A stretch of 64,000 nt of DNA from Bdellovibrio bacteriovorus (GCF_001592745.1 NZ_LUKD01000005.1:310001-374000); one strand, 5' to 3'; shown: positions 7,079 through 16,456, counted from the first letter of the stretch. Program-made: numbers and translations. The notes: generated by a model from the sequence alone, not told the origin.

Positions 7079-9995
7079 ATTCTTTTAATCTTGGTGTGAT
7101 CTTGAGATCGATCACTTTTCCATCACGCAGAACTTTCATGATGGTTTCTTTATTCGGTTTCACGGCCTGTAAAGTGTAAACATAGTCATAAAGATTTTCG
7201 ATCTTGGTGTTATCAAACTCCACGATGATGTCTTTTTCTTTCACCCCCGCAGCTTCTGCAGGACTGTCTTTAGAAGCACCCGTGATACGAACACCCTTCA
7301 CGCCTTCTTGTGAGTAATCAGGAATCGTTCCTAGATATACGCGGAAGCTGCGACCCTCTAGTTTATTTTGAGAACCCGCAACTTTGACATATTTCACCAT
7401 TGGTAAAGATGAGTCCGCCAGGACATCACTAAAGCCTTGAACGACTTTAAGGACTTTAACGACACCTTCGTAATTCACAAGATCGGCCGTATCGCGAGGA
7501 GTGTGATACTCACTGTGCGAACCCGTGAAAAAGTTGGCCGTGGGCACTCCAGCCATATAGAACGCCAAAGAATCCGTGGGAAGATAAGGATCTTCTTGCA
7601 CCACCATTGGAACTGCCGAGCGGATTCCAACTTCCTCGGCTAACGGAACCCAGTGATCTCCGGAACCCAAGCCTTGCACAAACAGGCGGTCTTTCAAACG
7701 ACCGACCATATCCATGTTTAGATAAGCGGCGATGTTATGTTTCGCAATATTTTTAGTGAAGTGAGAAGAACCCAGATTTCCCAGTTCCTCCCCGGACCAC
7801 ACCCCGAAGTAAAGATTCTTCTTAATCTTATTCGGAGAAACCTTGGCTAGATGGGCATAGTAATGAGCTAGCTCCATCACGCCAGAAACACCCGAAGCAT
7901 TATCGTCAGCGCCGTAATGTGATTTACCGATTTCATCACCACGAGCGAGTGTGCTACCGAATTGTCCATGACCCAGATGATCACCGTGAGCCCCAATCAT
8001 GACAGAACTCTTTGCGCCCGGAGCTGGAAGTTTCGCGACAACATTAACGCCCGTTGATTTTTGGAATTGCAAATCGACTTTGGCTTTGATGTAAGCCGAT
8101 GGAATAACGACAGCGTCGACAATCTCGCCCTTATCTAAGCGTTTTTGCAAAGCTCCCAGGTCTTGACCTGCATACTTCAATAGATCTGTAGCTGCGGCCT
8201 CAGACATTCTTAATACTGCAAGCGTCCCCTCTGACAAAGAACCTTCAAATTTGATCTTGCCAAACTTTTCAGGCAAGCCGCTGACTGGACCATTCGCAAT
8301 AATGATACCTAATGCTCCTTCGTTCTTTGCTACCGTCACCTTATGATGCAGACGAGAATACAGATTTAGATAGTGACGTCTTTGGGATGTGATATCCGCT
8401 GGCAGATCCGTCAATGCCAAAACCCACTTACCTTTAACGTCGAGACCCTTATAAGAATTGTATTCAGGCTCTTTATCACTGGCTGGAGCTTTAATTCCGT
8501 ACCCGACAAAAACGATCGGGGCTTCGCGGAAGTCGCCAATTTTAGAGAACGAAATCGGCTCGAAGTCTTTAGAAACTTCGTATTTCTTTTTATAAGAACC
8601 CACAACTTCAAGTAAGTTCTGAGATCCTAATTGAACACCTGAAGTGAATTCGAAGGTATCAAAGTATGAGCCCTTAGGTCCGGCACCTTGCAAACCCCAA
8701 GACTTAAAGAGTTGCGCTAACTTTTCTGTGTAAACCTTTTCTTGAACAGACCCTGTTCCGCGCCCTTGAAATTCAGGCGAGGCCAAATAGTAAACCCACT
8801 TCTTGATGTCCTCGACCTTCACTTCAGGAGAAAGAGAACCCGCCGCAGGATCTTGCGCAGGAAGCCCTAGAAGTTTTCTTGCTAAGACATCGTCCCACTT
8901 GGCAATCAGGATTTGCGACTCCCCTTTTTCGTTTCTATGGGTCCAGGAAAGGTTGTTGCCATCGGGAGTGAAAACAGGAAGACCATCAAAACCATCATCA
9001 AAAGTGACACGAACTGGAGCCTGTTTGCCTTCAGCATCCACGATGAAAAGTTCAAAGTTAGAGTAACCTAGAACACTCGAACCAAATATTATGTAATCTC
9101 CCGAAGGATGAAAGAACGGCGCCCACGACATGGACTTTAAACGCGTGATTTGTTTTTGGTCAGAACCATCCACATTCATCGTATAGATTTCTGCCGTTGA
9201 TCCATTCGGAGCAAAACGACGCCAAGTGATCTTTTTACCATCAGCGCTAAAGAACGGACCGCCATCATAACCTTTTGAGTCTGTCAGACGCTTCACTTGA
9301 GAGCCGTCGGATTTCATGATGTAGATGTCCATCATATAAGAAGGGTCTTGCTCAAAAAGCTTTTTGTCTTCGCCTTCTAGTTTTTCTGTGTAACCAGCGC
9401 GATTTGAAGCAAATGCAATCCACTGACCATCTGGAGAGTAAGAGGCCTCTGCATCATAGCCTTTTTCTTTCGTCAGGCGATGAATGCTGCCTCCTTGAAG
9501 ACTTGAATCAAAGATGTCGTAGCTATCATCAAAGCTCCATGAGTAACGGGCTTTGACAGCTTTTTTACGATTGTCGATCTCCTCTTCGGTCTTCTTTTTT
9601 GTTGCGGGGTCTAAATGCGTGGAAGAATAAAGCACCTTCTTCATCGAAGGATGAATCCACCCGCAAGTCGTTTTACCTTGCCCCGGAGAAACTCGCACCG
9701 TTTCGCCACTGATTAAATCCATCACATACATTTGATAGAAGGGATTTCCTGGCTCTCTTTCACTTTGAAAGATCATCTTCTTTCCATCCGGACTGAAATA
9801 GCCTTCTCCTGACTTAGGTCCAACAAAGGTCATTTGGCGCGATTCAGCCATCAATTGATTGGGTTCATTGATAAAAGAACCACTTGTGGCTGCCACAGTC
9901 TCAGACTTGGACTGGGTGGGTTTTGCTTCCTTGTACTGGCAGGAAATAGCAGAGAAAATGCAGGCACTTGTAAGAAGAACTTTCACTTTTTTCAT
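7077..9995 (-). CDS. lipoprotein: beta-propeller, M28 aminopeptidase and PDZ domain
   Basis: 972 residues. Signal peptide with lipobox SAISC, Cys19. Residues about 50-365 hold TolB/PD40-type propeller repeats (FSPDGKKMIFQS, YSPDGQWIAFAS, FSADGKKITW, FHPSGDYIIFG, FTPDGNNLSW). Residues 390-860 are an M28 zinc peptidase with an inserted PA-like region; the ligand set is H670 (GAHGDH), D697 (GADDN), E737 after catalytic E736 (SGEE), D762 (NMDM) and H831 (EYHT). Residues 890-972 form a PDZ domain. It should cut N-terminal residues from peptides at the cell surface or in the periplasm, with the propeller and PDZ as possible substrate-holding parts. Confidence 0.9.
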   Translation of the reverse strand: MKKVKVLLTSACIFSAISCQYKEAKPTQSKSETVAATSGSFINEPNQLMAESRQMTFVGPKSGEGYFSPDGKKMIFQSEREPGNPFYQMYVMDLISGETVRVSPGQGKTTCGWIHPSMKKVLYSSTHLDPATKKKTEEEIDNRKKAVKARYSWSFDDSYDIFDSSLQGGSIHRLTKEKGYDAEASYSPDGQWIAFASNRAGYTEKLEGEDKKLFEQDPSYMMDIYIMKSDGSQVKRLTDSKGYDGGPFFSADGKKITWRRFAPNGSTAEIYTMNVDGSDQKQITRLKSMSWAPFFHPSGDYIIFGSSVLGYSNFELFIVDAEGKQAPVRVTFDDGFDGLPVFTPDGNNLSWTHRNEKGESQILIAKWDDVLARKLLGLPAQDPAAGSLSPEVKVEDIKKWVYYLASPEFQGRGTGSVQEKVYTEKLAQLFKSWGLQGAGPKGSYFDTFEFTSGVQLGSQNLLEVVGSYKKKYEVSKDFEPISFSKIGDFREAPIVFVGYGIKAPASDKEPEYNSYKGLDVKGKWVLALTDLPADITSQRRHYLNLYSRLHHKVTVAKNEGALGIIIANGPVSGLPEKFGKIKFEGSLSEGTLAVLRMSEAAATDLLKYAGQDLGALQKRLDKGEIVDAVVIPSAYIKAKVDLQFQKSTGVNVVAKLPAPGAKSSVMIGAHGDHLGHGQFGSTLARGDEIGKSHYGADDNASGVSGVMELAHYYAHLAKVSPNKIKKNLYFGVWSGEELGNLGSSHFTKNIAKHNIAAYLNMDMVGRLKDRLFVQGLGSGDHWVPLAEEVGIRSAVPMVVQEDPYLPTDSLAFYMAGVPTANFFTGSHSEYHTPRDTADLVNYEGVVKVLKVVQGFSDVLADSSLPMVKYVKVAGSQNKLEGRSFRVYLGTIPDYSQEGVKGVRITGASKDSPAEAAGVKEKDIIVEFDNTKIENLYDYVYTLQAVKPNKETIMKVLRDGKVIDLKITPRLKE

Positions 9996-10050
9996 AGTGC
10001 GTGTAGCCTAAAAGTACGACAGTTTTATGTCAACCGCCGGAAGGAAAAGA

Positions 10051-10698
10051 ATGAATATGATGCGCACGTTTCACGGATTTATCATTTCACTTTCACTGAC
10101 TGCCTGTGCAAGCTCGTCTCCTTACAAGCTCTCTTCACTTCACTACAACGAGTCAGACCTTAAAGCTTCCAGCCGTTCTATCGCGTCAGTCGACCGCAAA
10201 AGCACTTCGAACTATCTTTCATTGGATCTGCCCTATACGGCCTTTGAAAAATTGCGCGGAGAGCTGGAAAAGTCTCAACACGTGTCTTTGCAACACCGGG
10301 GAGAAGCTCACATCACGGTGATCACTCCACCGGAGTTTAAAAAGATTCAGAAAAAAGTTTCTATGAAAGAGATTCAGGCTTTGGCTGAAAAGATGGATCT
10401 TAAAAAAGCGCCCTACAAACTTTTGTGCGTTGGCCAGGGGTCCCTAGAAGATCGCGGGCAGAAGGAATCTACCTACTACGTGGTCGTAGAATCCGACCGT
10501 CTTTTCCAGATTAGAAAAGCGGTGCAAATGCTATATACGTCTAAAGGTGGAAAAGCCCAGGATTTTAATCCCGAAGCTTTCTATCCGCATGTCACATTGG
10601 GTTTTACAAAAAGAGATCTTCACTTAGAAGATGGAATCACGAAGGACGCAAGCTCATGTATCTACTCACTGCGCCCCGAAGAAACGGCCAAGAACTAG
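10051..10698 (+). CDS. lipoprotein with 2H phosphoesterase motifs
   Basis: 215 residues from the ATG at 10051, with AAGGA five bases upstream. Signal peptide with lipobox SLTAC, Cys19. The domain has the two HxTx motifs that define 2H phosphoesterases: HITV at 87-90 and HVTL at 180-183, about 90 residues apart as in the family. 2H enzymes act on 2',3'-cyclic phosphates or 2'-5' bonds in RNA and nucleotides. Export as a lipoprotein is unusual and would place it on extracytoplasmic RNA or nucleotides. It overlaps the convergent gene by 4 bases. Confidence 0.75.
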   Translation: MNMMRTFHGFIISLSLTACASSSPYKLSSLHYNESDLKASSRSIASVDRKSTSNYLSLDLPYTAFEKLRGELEKSQHVSLQHRGEAHITVITPPEFKKIQKKVSMKEIQALAEKMDLKKAPYKLLCVGQGSLEDRGQKESTYYVVVESDRLFQIRKAVQMLYTSKGGKAQDFNPEAFYPHVTLGFTKRDLHLEDGITKDASSCIYSLRPEETAKN

Positions 10699-11126
10699 TA
10701 AGTTTTTGAAAGGGCGCGATCCAAGGCTTCGTTTGAACCGGAGCCTGCGCCCAACCACAATGTGGTCTCTTCAATCAAAGAACCATCATCAAAGCGGCAT
10801 ATATTGAACGTGCGACCCGAAGTGTCTTTTCCTTCGATAAGTTCCGCATCGAAGGCGCCACAGACACCACCGCGAGGTGATGAGGATTTGCGATGCTTAT
10901 AAGCGTCGATAGCGTCACCTACGCCGGCATTGGTTTTAAAAAGAAAGAAAGTCTCAGCTCCGATAGAGGCATCGCCAAACAAACACAGAGCCTGTTCGTC
11001 ACTGCCTACTTTAATCGTCCAGAATTGGCCTTGATCGATACGACATGTGCGCATCCAAGGATTATTAGCAGCCTGTGCTGTCAGTCCTGTGAAAATCATT
11101 GTGATGGAAAGCAAGAAAACCTTCAT
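10695..11126 (-). CDS. exported protein with DUF333-like repeats
   Basis: 143 residues from the ATG at 11126, chosen because GGAGG lies five bases before it. Signal peptide ending LTAQA-A. The mature protein has paired cysteine segments TCRIDQG...ALCLFGDAS and ...FNICRFDDGSLIEETTLWLGAG that resemble the DUF333 (putative haemolysin-type) pattern CxFxDGSxxEExxLxxG. This is a weak resemblance. Convergent with the 2H lipoprotein. Confidence 0.65.
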   Translation of the reverse strand: MKVFLLSITMIFTGLTAQAANNPWMRTCRIDQGQFWTIKVGSDEQALCLFGDASIGAETFFLFKTNAGVGDAIDAYKHRKSSSPRGGVCGAFDAELIEGKDTSGRTFNICRFDDGSLIEETTLWLGAGSGSNEALDRALSKTY

Positions 11127-11196
11127 CATCCCCTCCAATACCTGCTAAAATAGGTGTTCAGAAATATATCACCGAAAAGGTCGGGGCAAGCACTCA

Positions 11197-12363
11197 ATGG
11201 CAAACCTGTTAGAAAAAGAAAACTTTGACCACCAAGCCGTGGTGCCTTGCTCATACCAAGCCGATTGCTCAGGATGTCAATCCTTGGGCGTACCTTATGG
11301 GGCCCAAATAGCCTTTAAAAAAGAACAACTAAAGCAACTATTTAGCGCCTCAAACATTCTTTCACCCTCGCCCGTCCAAGCTCTTTCTGCCGGGCCGGGG
11401 TTCTTACGTGACCGCCTTGATTTCAGCCTCGAAGACGGTCGATTAGGCCTTTACCATAAAGGCAAAAGAGAGATCGTAGACTTGGCCACGTGCTCTCAAC
11501 TTTCACCACAGCTTTCGGCCTGGTTGACTGAATTCCGTGAGCTGCAATGGCCCTTTAAAAAAGGCTCCATTCGTCTGCGTGTCGGCCCCCAAGGACAAAA
11601 GGGGGCGTGGCTTGATTTTGCCAATGTCGATATTAAAGCTCTATTAGACGAAAAAAATCTTTTACGTCGCCTTCAAGAAAAAGCCTTCGTCGAAATCGGC
11701 CAAAGACGCAAAGTTCCTTTTTGGAATGGACAAGAATACAAACTGCGAGACCCTGAACTTCACGTTTGGTTTCAAACCTGGATGAAGGATCGACCGGTGG
11801 ATTTGTACTGCCAAGTCGCAAGCTTCACTCAACCCAGTCTTCGCGCTAATAAAGTTATCTGTGACGTGATCAATACCTGGATCGCTTCGTTTCCCCGCAG
11901 CCGCATTATCGAGTTTGGCTCGGGGATCGGCAATTTAACTTTGCCTACTTTAGCTGCGGCTGAAAGTGTTTTAGCCTGCGAAATCGATGAGCTTTCCTTA
12001 AATGGCTTGCGAATGACTTTAGATCATTTACCTTCGGATCTTCAGCATCTTAAATCGAAGATTGAAATCCACCGGGGAGATTTTCAGAAAAAACTCACCG
12101 AAGATTTTTCTCAGTTCGATGGCGTTTTAGCAAACCCACCGCGATCGGGATTGATGAATTTTCTAAACCCCTTGGGTGAACTTTCTTTAGAAAAGCGTCC
12201 GCCGTTTTTTATTTACATGTCTTGTTTTCCGGAATCCATGGTGACGGATTTAGAACGTCTTCAGGAATACGGCTATGAGTTGCGGGAAACTTTCATCGTC
12301 GATCAGTTCCCGCAGACAAATCATTATGAAGTTTTAGGATTACTTCAAAGAAAACAGTCTTAA
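11197..12363 (+). CDS. RNA uracil-5-methyltransferase, TrmA/RumA family
   Basis: 388 residues. It has the iron-sulfur cysteine set C18-x5-C24-x2-C27 and C99 typical of RumA/RlmD/RlmC. The SAM-binding Rossmann motif is EFGSGIGNLTL near 239, followed by ANPPRSG at 312-318 and the catalytic-loop cysteine C343 in YMSCFP, where the family usually has SCNP. No N-terminal TRAM domain. It should methylate a uridine in 23S rRNA or tRNA; which one cannot be told. The last 24 bases overlap the convergent RDD gene. Confidence 0.88.
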   Translation: MANLLEKENFDHQAVVPCSYQADCSGCQSLGVPYGAQIAFKKEQLKQLFSASNILSPSPVQALSAGPGFLRDRLDFSLEDGRLGLYHKGKREIVDLATCSQLSPQLSAWLTEFRELQWPFKKGSIRLRVGPQGQKGAWLDFANVDIKALLDEKNLLRRLQEKAFVEIGQRRKVPFWNGQEYKLRDPELHVWFQTWMKDRPVDLYCQVASFTQPSLRANKVICDVINTWIASFPRSRIIEFGSGIGNLTLPTLAAAESVLACEIDELSLNGLRMTLDHLPSDLQHLKSKIEIHRGDFQKKLTEDFSQFDGVLANPPRSGLMNFLNPLGELSLEKRPPFFIYMSCFPESMVTDLERLQEYGYELRETFIVDQFPQTNHYEVLGLLQRKQS

Positions 12364-12975
12364 GCCAGAAAGCACTCCGGCAAGATCTTTTCCTGAAAGC
12401 AAAGAAAGCACCGGCAAAGTCACCACACCTGTGAGTAAAATCAAAGTGCTGCGCAAAGCGACTCGGAAAATATAACCCGACTGCATGCGCTCGTGAGGCT
12501 GACCTAATCTTAAATCACAAGCCCATTCACCTATTGTCGATCCCATCAGAGTACGGATGGAAATCATATAAATCCAACCGAAAATAAAAAACACTTCAGC
12601 AAAGAATAAAAGCTGATGCTGACTGTGAGTGAGAGTTCCTAAAAGAGCCCCCACCGAAGTGCGCATAATGAGCGAGAACGACGCAATAAAAGCACAGCTT
12701 GCTGAAATCAAAATCAAAGCATCAATGAACGAAGCCAGCCACGACCACAGGGCCAAACGATAGCCTTTACGGCGCGAAGCTCCCCCATGAAATCCTGTGT
12801 TTTGATCAAAATTAAGAGCCTTGCGATCTTTAAAGATCTCATTCACTTTCGAAGTGGGAGGCGTCCCGGGAGCGCGACGACGGCGAATTCCAGGCCCTAT
12901 TAACGGCACAGGGGCTTCTCTTTTCAGAGGAGCCCGCTGTGGATGTGTCTTATCGTGATTTTTATCAATAAACAT
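12340..12975 (-). CDS. RDD family membrane protein
   Basis: 211 residues. A basic proline-rich cytoplasmic tail of about 70 residues precedes an RDD domain: SWLASFIDALILI (helix 1), a second helix near 125-145, GSTIGEWACDLRL, and a third helix at 175-195. The name-giving R-x-x-x-x-x-D is kept only partly: the arginine before ASFIDA is replaced by Trp/Leu. RDD proteins are linked to ion exchange or lipid handling in some bacteria. The start lies 24 bases after the stop of the 601-residue surface protein, so they are probably co-expressed. Confidence 0.75.
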   Translation of the reverse strand: MFIDKNHDKTHPQRAPLKREAPVPLIGPGIRRRRAPGTPPTSKVNEIFKDRKALNFDQNTGFHGGASRRKGYRLALWSWLASFIDALILISASCAFIASFSLIMRTSVGALLGTLTHSQHQLLFFAEVFFIFGWIYMISIRTLMGSTIGEWACDLRLGQPHERMQSGYIFRVALRSTLILLTGVVTLPVLSLLSGKDLAGVLSGLRLFSLK

Positions 12976-12999
12976 TTGCTTCCTTGCAAGGGGCCCGGG

Positions 13000-14805
13000 T
13001 TATCGAACCCCGCCCGCTTTGATTCCATCATCCGTCTTCGTTCCACCTTCTGTGGTGGTGGTCGGAGGAGGCACAACAACCGGTGGCACACAAACTCCAT
13101 TCACCAATGTATTTGGTGCTGGACATGGTGCTGGAGGAGGCGGCTCAACAACTGGTGGAGTCGCCGTAGCTGTTGCCGTCGGTTCTGGCACTGGAGCTGG
13201 TGGCACATATACAGGATCTGTGCTCTTAGCTTTGCTGTCTTTTTTGAACAACCACCAGAAAGCACCTAGAGCTAACAAACCAACACCCACTGGAATGATC
13301 CAGTTTTTATTACGGCACCAGAAACCACAGCTGTCTTCTTTTTTCGTGACTTCTTTACCACCTGGAAGATCGCCGCCACCGCCGGTCTCAACGATCATAC
13401 AGATGCCGCCTTCGCCTTCTTTTTGACCTTCTGGACATTTACATTGACCATCAGGACCTGCTTGACCACGGCCTTGATCCGTACAGTTATTTACACCTGG
13501 ATCTGGATTAGGAAGTGGCGTTGGAGGCGTTGGGTTCACAGCAAAAGCTTGCAATTCAAACGCGCGGTCTTTGATCTCTTGGCAAGCGTTGACTTGGTCT
13601 TCACGCTGCTTTTGGATATCTTTCAAAGGAGCTGTATCACAAGCGCCAATCGCTGAAGAGATATAAGCTTTTAAATCAGTCAGATAAGTAGAAATCTGCT
13701 TGTATTGTTCTTCAGGAATTTTGTTTTCATCATTCAACTGAAGATCAATGTTTTGACCTTTGCTTTTCAAGTAAGACTCGATGATACGTTTCTTATTTAA
13801 AGCCGTTGATTTTTCATCACCACCATTCAGTGGAGACATTGAGTTACAAGTACGAGTCGCATACTTCACGTCAGCGCGGCTTACACAGAACGCTTGACCA
13901 GAAGAATTGAAACCATAAACCATCGGATTACAAGCAACACCGTTGCTCGCACAAGAAGCGCCACTTGCTGCCATCTTACGTTTTAGGTCATCAGCACCTT
14001 GCTTGTTACCACCGCAAGAACCGTTTTCACCGTAAACTGACAAGTAACCAGCTACGATACAGTTTTTACCCGTAAGGCCTGCGGCTTGAGCTTCTTCTCC
14101 GAATAGGAAATTTAAAACGAATTCGTACTTATTGCTGCTATTGAACTCGTTCATCGCTTGTGCGCCGTAGATCGCGGTGTAAACACGTTGAGCCGCTTCC
14201 ATCGCACGACGCATACGAATCATGTATTCCGCTTTTTGACGTGCAGAAAGTTTTACGTATTCTTTGTAAGAAAGAACGAAGTCATTCCCCAACGGCTTTT
14301 GTTTGCCGGTTTTCAGGGATTTATTGATCATGGGATCTTGTTTTGCCAACTTACCAGCTAAAGCATTAAAGCTGTTATAGTTGAGGAGTTCTTTTTTCTG
14401 AACAGGAACGCCATTTACTTTCAACGGATTTTCTTCATCACCCGTGAAATTCAAATTCATTGTTTGACCATCTTTCGTCAGCGTCAAACGAACTTGTTCA
14501 TTGCCGTTAGAGTCTTTGAATGTGCTGGCTTCAATCGACGGCATCATCTGGTTGCGGTTTAATGCCACCCATTGATCCATTTGTGATTGAAGATGATCTG
14601 GGTAAACGTGACGAACCATGCGCCAGTATTCACCGACAGTCATTTTCTTTGTCGTTAAACCCGTTTCTTTCAGGTATTGATTGATCAACTTCTTTTGGTT
14701 CGATGCTGCAGCACCCTCAGCGACCGGCGCAATACACATAGTCACAACAGAAATTCCTGCTGCGAGATTTTTTAGCAACGAACTTGGCTTAAACTTCCCA
14801 ATCAT
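13000..14805 (-). CDS. large exported, membrane-anchored protein with proline-rich C-terminus
   Basis: 601 residues. Signal peptide ending EGAAA. Residues about 35-420 are unassigned and contain several paired cysteines. Residues 425-490 form a proline linker and an EGF-like cysteine knot (CTDQG, CKCPEG, GGICM). A membrane helix at about 501-520 (IIPVGVGLLALGAFWWLF) is followed by an 80-residue tail, TATATAT and long proline runs around a second two-cysteine module, ending GGVR. The tail after the helix would be cytoplasmic if the signal peptide is cut. It precedes the RDD gene in the same transcript. Function unknown. Confidence 0.75.
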   Translation of the reverse strand: MIGKFKPSSLLKNLAAGISVVTMCIAPVAEGAAASNQKKLINQYLKETGLTTKKMTVGEYWRMVRHVYPDHLQSQMDQWVALNRNQMMPSIEASTFKDSNGNEQVRLTLTKDGQTMNLNFTGDEENPLKVNGVPVQKKELLNYNSFNALAGKLAKQDPMINKSLKTGKQKPLGNDFVLSYKEYVKLSARQKAEYMIRMRRAMEAAQRVYTAIYGAQAMNEFNSSNKYEFVLNFLFGEEAQAAGLTGKNCIVAGYLSVYGENGSCGGNKQGADDLKRKMAASGASCASNGVACNPMVYGFNSSGQAFCVSRADVKYATRTCNSMSPLNGGDEKSTALNKKRIIESYLKSKGQNIDLQLNDENKIPEEQYKQISTYLTDLKAYISSAIGACDTAPLKDIQKQREDQVNACQEIKDRAFELQAFAVNPTPPTPLPNPDPGVNNCTDQGRGQAGPDGQCKCPEGQKEGEGGICMIVETGGGGDLPGGKEVTKKEDSCGFWCRNKNWIIPVGVGLLALGAFWWLFKKDSKAKSTDPVYVPPAPVPEPTATATATPPVVEPPPPAPCPAPNTLVNGVCVPPVVVPPPTTTTEGGTKTDDGIKAGGVR

Positions 14806-14868
14806 ATCGACCTCATGCTTTTGAGTCTTTTCGGTACACTTTTTAAAATACTTAACGAGAACCTAGAC

Positions 14869-15612
14869 TTAACCTTCGGATTTCTGATTCGTCTCAATCT
14901 GAGACCGAAACCAGTCATGCAGATACCCTCGATCTCCCCGGCTTAAGTCTTTAAATTTCAAACGAAGCACGTTTTCGTGATATTCCACGACTTTACACTT
15001 CACCTTCAAATTGCGAATGGCAGGGAAAATCACGTCCACAAAACGCAAATCCCGCGAACTCCCCTCAAGATCTCTTTTGAGGCGAATGCGGGCTCCCGAA
15101 ACAGAAATGGATTCGGTGACGCCCTCAAAGATATCTTGAGCAACCACGTCCACCGGCGTGACGAAATCATAGCGATGCGCTGTCGGGAAAAGCCATTGCG
15201 CACGACGATCCAGATAAGGGAAGCGGAAATAAAACGCTAAAAGAAGAACTCCGACTGTGACGAAGCTTGAAAGAACCAGTTGGGTTTGCACGAACAGACC
15301 ATCACCCTCTAAGGCATGAGTGCTAAAGCGATAGATGTTCAATCCTAAGACGAACACCAAGGAAAGAATGGCGATGGTCCAAGAGGTTTTATGGGCTTTA
15401 AAAAGAAGAATCCCAGAGAGGAAAAGAAATCCCAACCAAGACCAATCAAGAAGGGAGACCGCTTTTAAAAATTCAATCAATGTGGAAGGTAAATACCAAT
15501 GAGGAACGCCACTACCTGCAAAGCTGATCGCGAGATTCCCCAAAGGAGCGAGCATAAAAAGAACCGCCAGCAAATAAATCCCGGTTGGCCTTTTAAGTTC
15601 CGCTTCTGTCAT
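14869..15612 (-). CDS. membrane protein with PilZ-like C-terminal domain
   Basis: 247 residues. Four hydrophobic helices fill residues 12-145. The C-terminal 100 residues resemble a PilZ domain: HRYDFVTPVDV near 148, then ESISVSGARIRL, then strands ending VLRLKFKDLSRGDR. PilZ domains bind c-di-GMP through RxxxR and [D/N]xSxxG. Here the first motif keeps only one clear arginine and the second has Ser in the Asp position, so ligand binding is doubtful. Single gene. Confidence 0.7.
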   Translation of the reverse strand: MTEAELKRPTGIYLLAVLFMLAPLGNLAISFAGSGVPHWYLPSTLIEFLKAVSLLDWSWLGFLFLSGILLFKAHKTSWTIAILSLVFVLGLNIYRFSTHALEGDGLFVQTQLVLSSFVTVGVLLLAFYFRFPYLDRRAQWLFPTAHRYDFVTPVDVVAQDIFEGVTESISVSGARIRLKRDLEGSSRDLRFVDVIFPAIRNLKVKCKVVEYHENVLRLKFKDLSRGDRGYLHDWFRSQIETNQKSEG

Positions 15613-15693
15613 GAAATTCCCCCAGAAATATGCTAAACGAAACGCACTTCAGGGGGCACGAATTCTTTGAGTTCAACTGGACTTTGGTGGGTG

Positions 15694-15723
15694 AAAAAAA
15701 AGGCCACCTGCTCTGGGTGGCCT
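15694..15723 (-). terminator. intrinsic terminator after the L,D-transpeptidase gene
   Basis: On the minus strand, AGGCCACC (15723-15716) pairs with GGTGGCCT (15708-15701) around a 7-base loop, then eight T. It starts 25 bases after the stop at 15749. Confidence 0.85.
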
Positions 15724-15748
15724 CTTGATAATCAACTTTTAGAAGAAT

Positions 15749-16456
15749 CTATTGTGCTTTACCTGGGATGGCGATTGATTTTAAGTCTTGCTCTTCCTTC
15801 CCAATATCTTCTGCGATTCTCAAAGCACTATTCGGAGCTCCGCGCTCATTAGCCGGACAGATTTCAAGTTCTGTTTTTACCGGAACTAATTGATATAACT
15901 CCTCGATCTCTTCGTTCGTCACGGCAATACATCCGCGCGTCCAGTTAATAACCGGATGAGCTTTATCAACAAAGAAACGAGACGTGTCGTCATTCGGCAG
16001 ACCATGAATCATAATGTCGCCACCAGGGCTCAACTCCACACCTTTCTTCAGCGATATTTTTTTAGTCCTCTCGATATCTGCTTTGCTCGGATAGTTTACG
16101 TGCAAAGCTTTATGATATTCACTATCCTTCTTTTTGAAATCAATCTGATAAACTCCTTCCGGAGTTTTGTTATCACCCTCTTGAGTTTTATGTCCGTATG
16201 GCGATCTTCCTAAAGCAACGTTATAGACTCTCAAAAGATTATCTCCGTTAAACAAGAAAAGTCGCTTTCCTTCTTTCGAAACGATAATCTTATTGCCATG
16301 AATTTTTCTACTTTGTAGCGCCTCAAGGCTTTCACCTGTCAAGTCTACTAAACTCGAATCTTCAACGATGGAGTCAATGTTCTTGCAGTTGTACTTTCCC
16401 GCAAAGGCTCCTTGCGCAACTCCAAAGACTGATAAAGCTATAATAAAATGTTTCAT
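15749..16456 (-). CDS. L,D-transpeptidase (YkuD domain)
   Basis: 235 residues with a signal peptide ending GAFAG. The YkuD domain spans about 54-198 and has the catalytic pair H151 (MIHGLPND) and C176 (NWTRGCIAV); the family consensus is HGxx...[ST]xGC. These enzymes make 3-3 cross-links or attach proteins to peptidoglycan in the periplasm; in Bdellovibrio a large set remodels the prey wall. It has its own terminator. Active-site residues are complete. Confidence 0.9.
   Translation of the reverse strand: MKHFIIALSVFGVAQGAFAGKYNCKNIDSIVEDSSLVDLTGESLEALQSRKIHGNKIIVSKEGKRLFLFNGDNLLRVYNVALGRSPYGHKTQEGDNKTPEGVYQIDFKKKDSEYHKALHVNYPSKADIERTKKISLKKGVELSPGGDIMIHGLPNDDTSRFFVDKAHPVINWTRGCIAVTNEEIEELYQLVPVKTELEICPANERGAPNSALRIAEDIGKEEQDLKSIAIPGKAQ

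Noticed and set aside
13019-13426. Plus-strand ORF of 135 codons rich in Gly, Thr and Pro
   Set aside because: It is antisense to the proline-rich tail of the 601-residue protein and its composition follows from that repeat-like coding; no signal or binding site.
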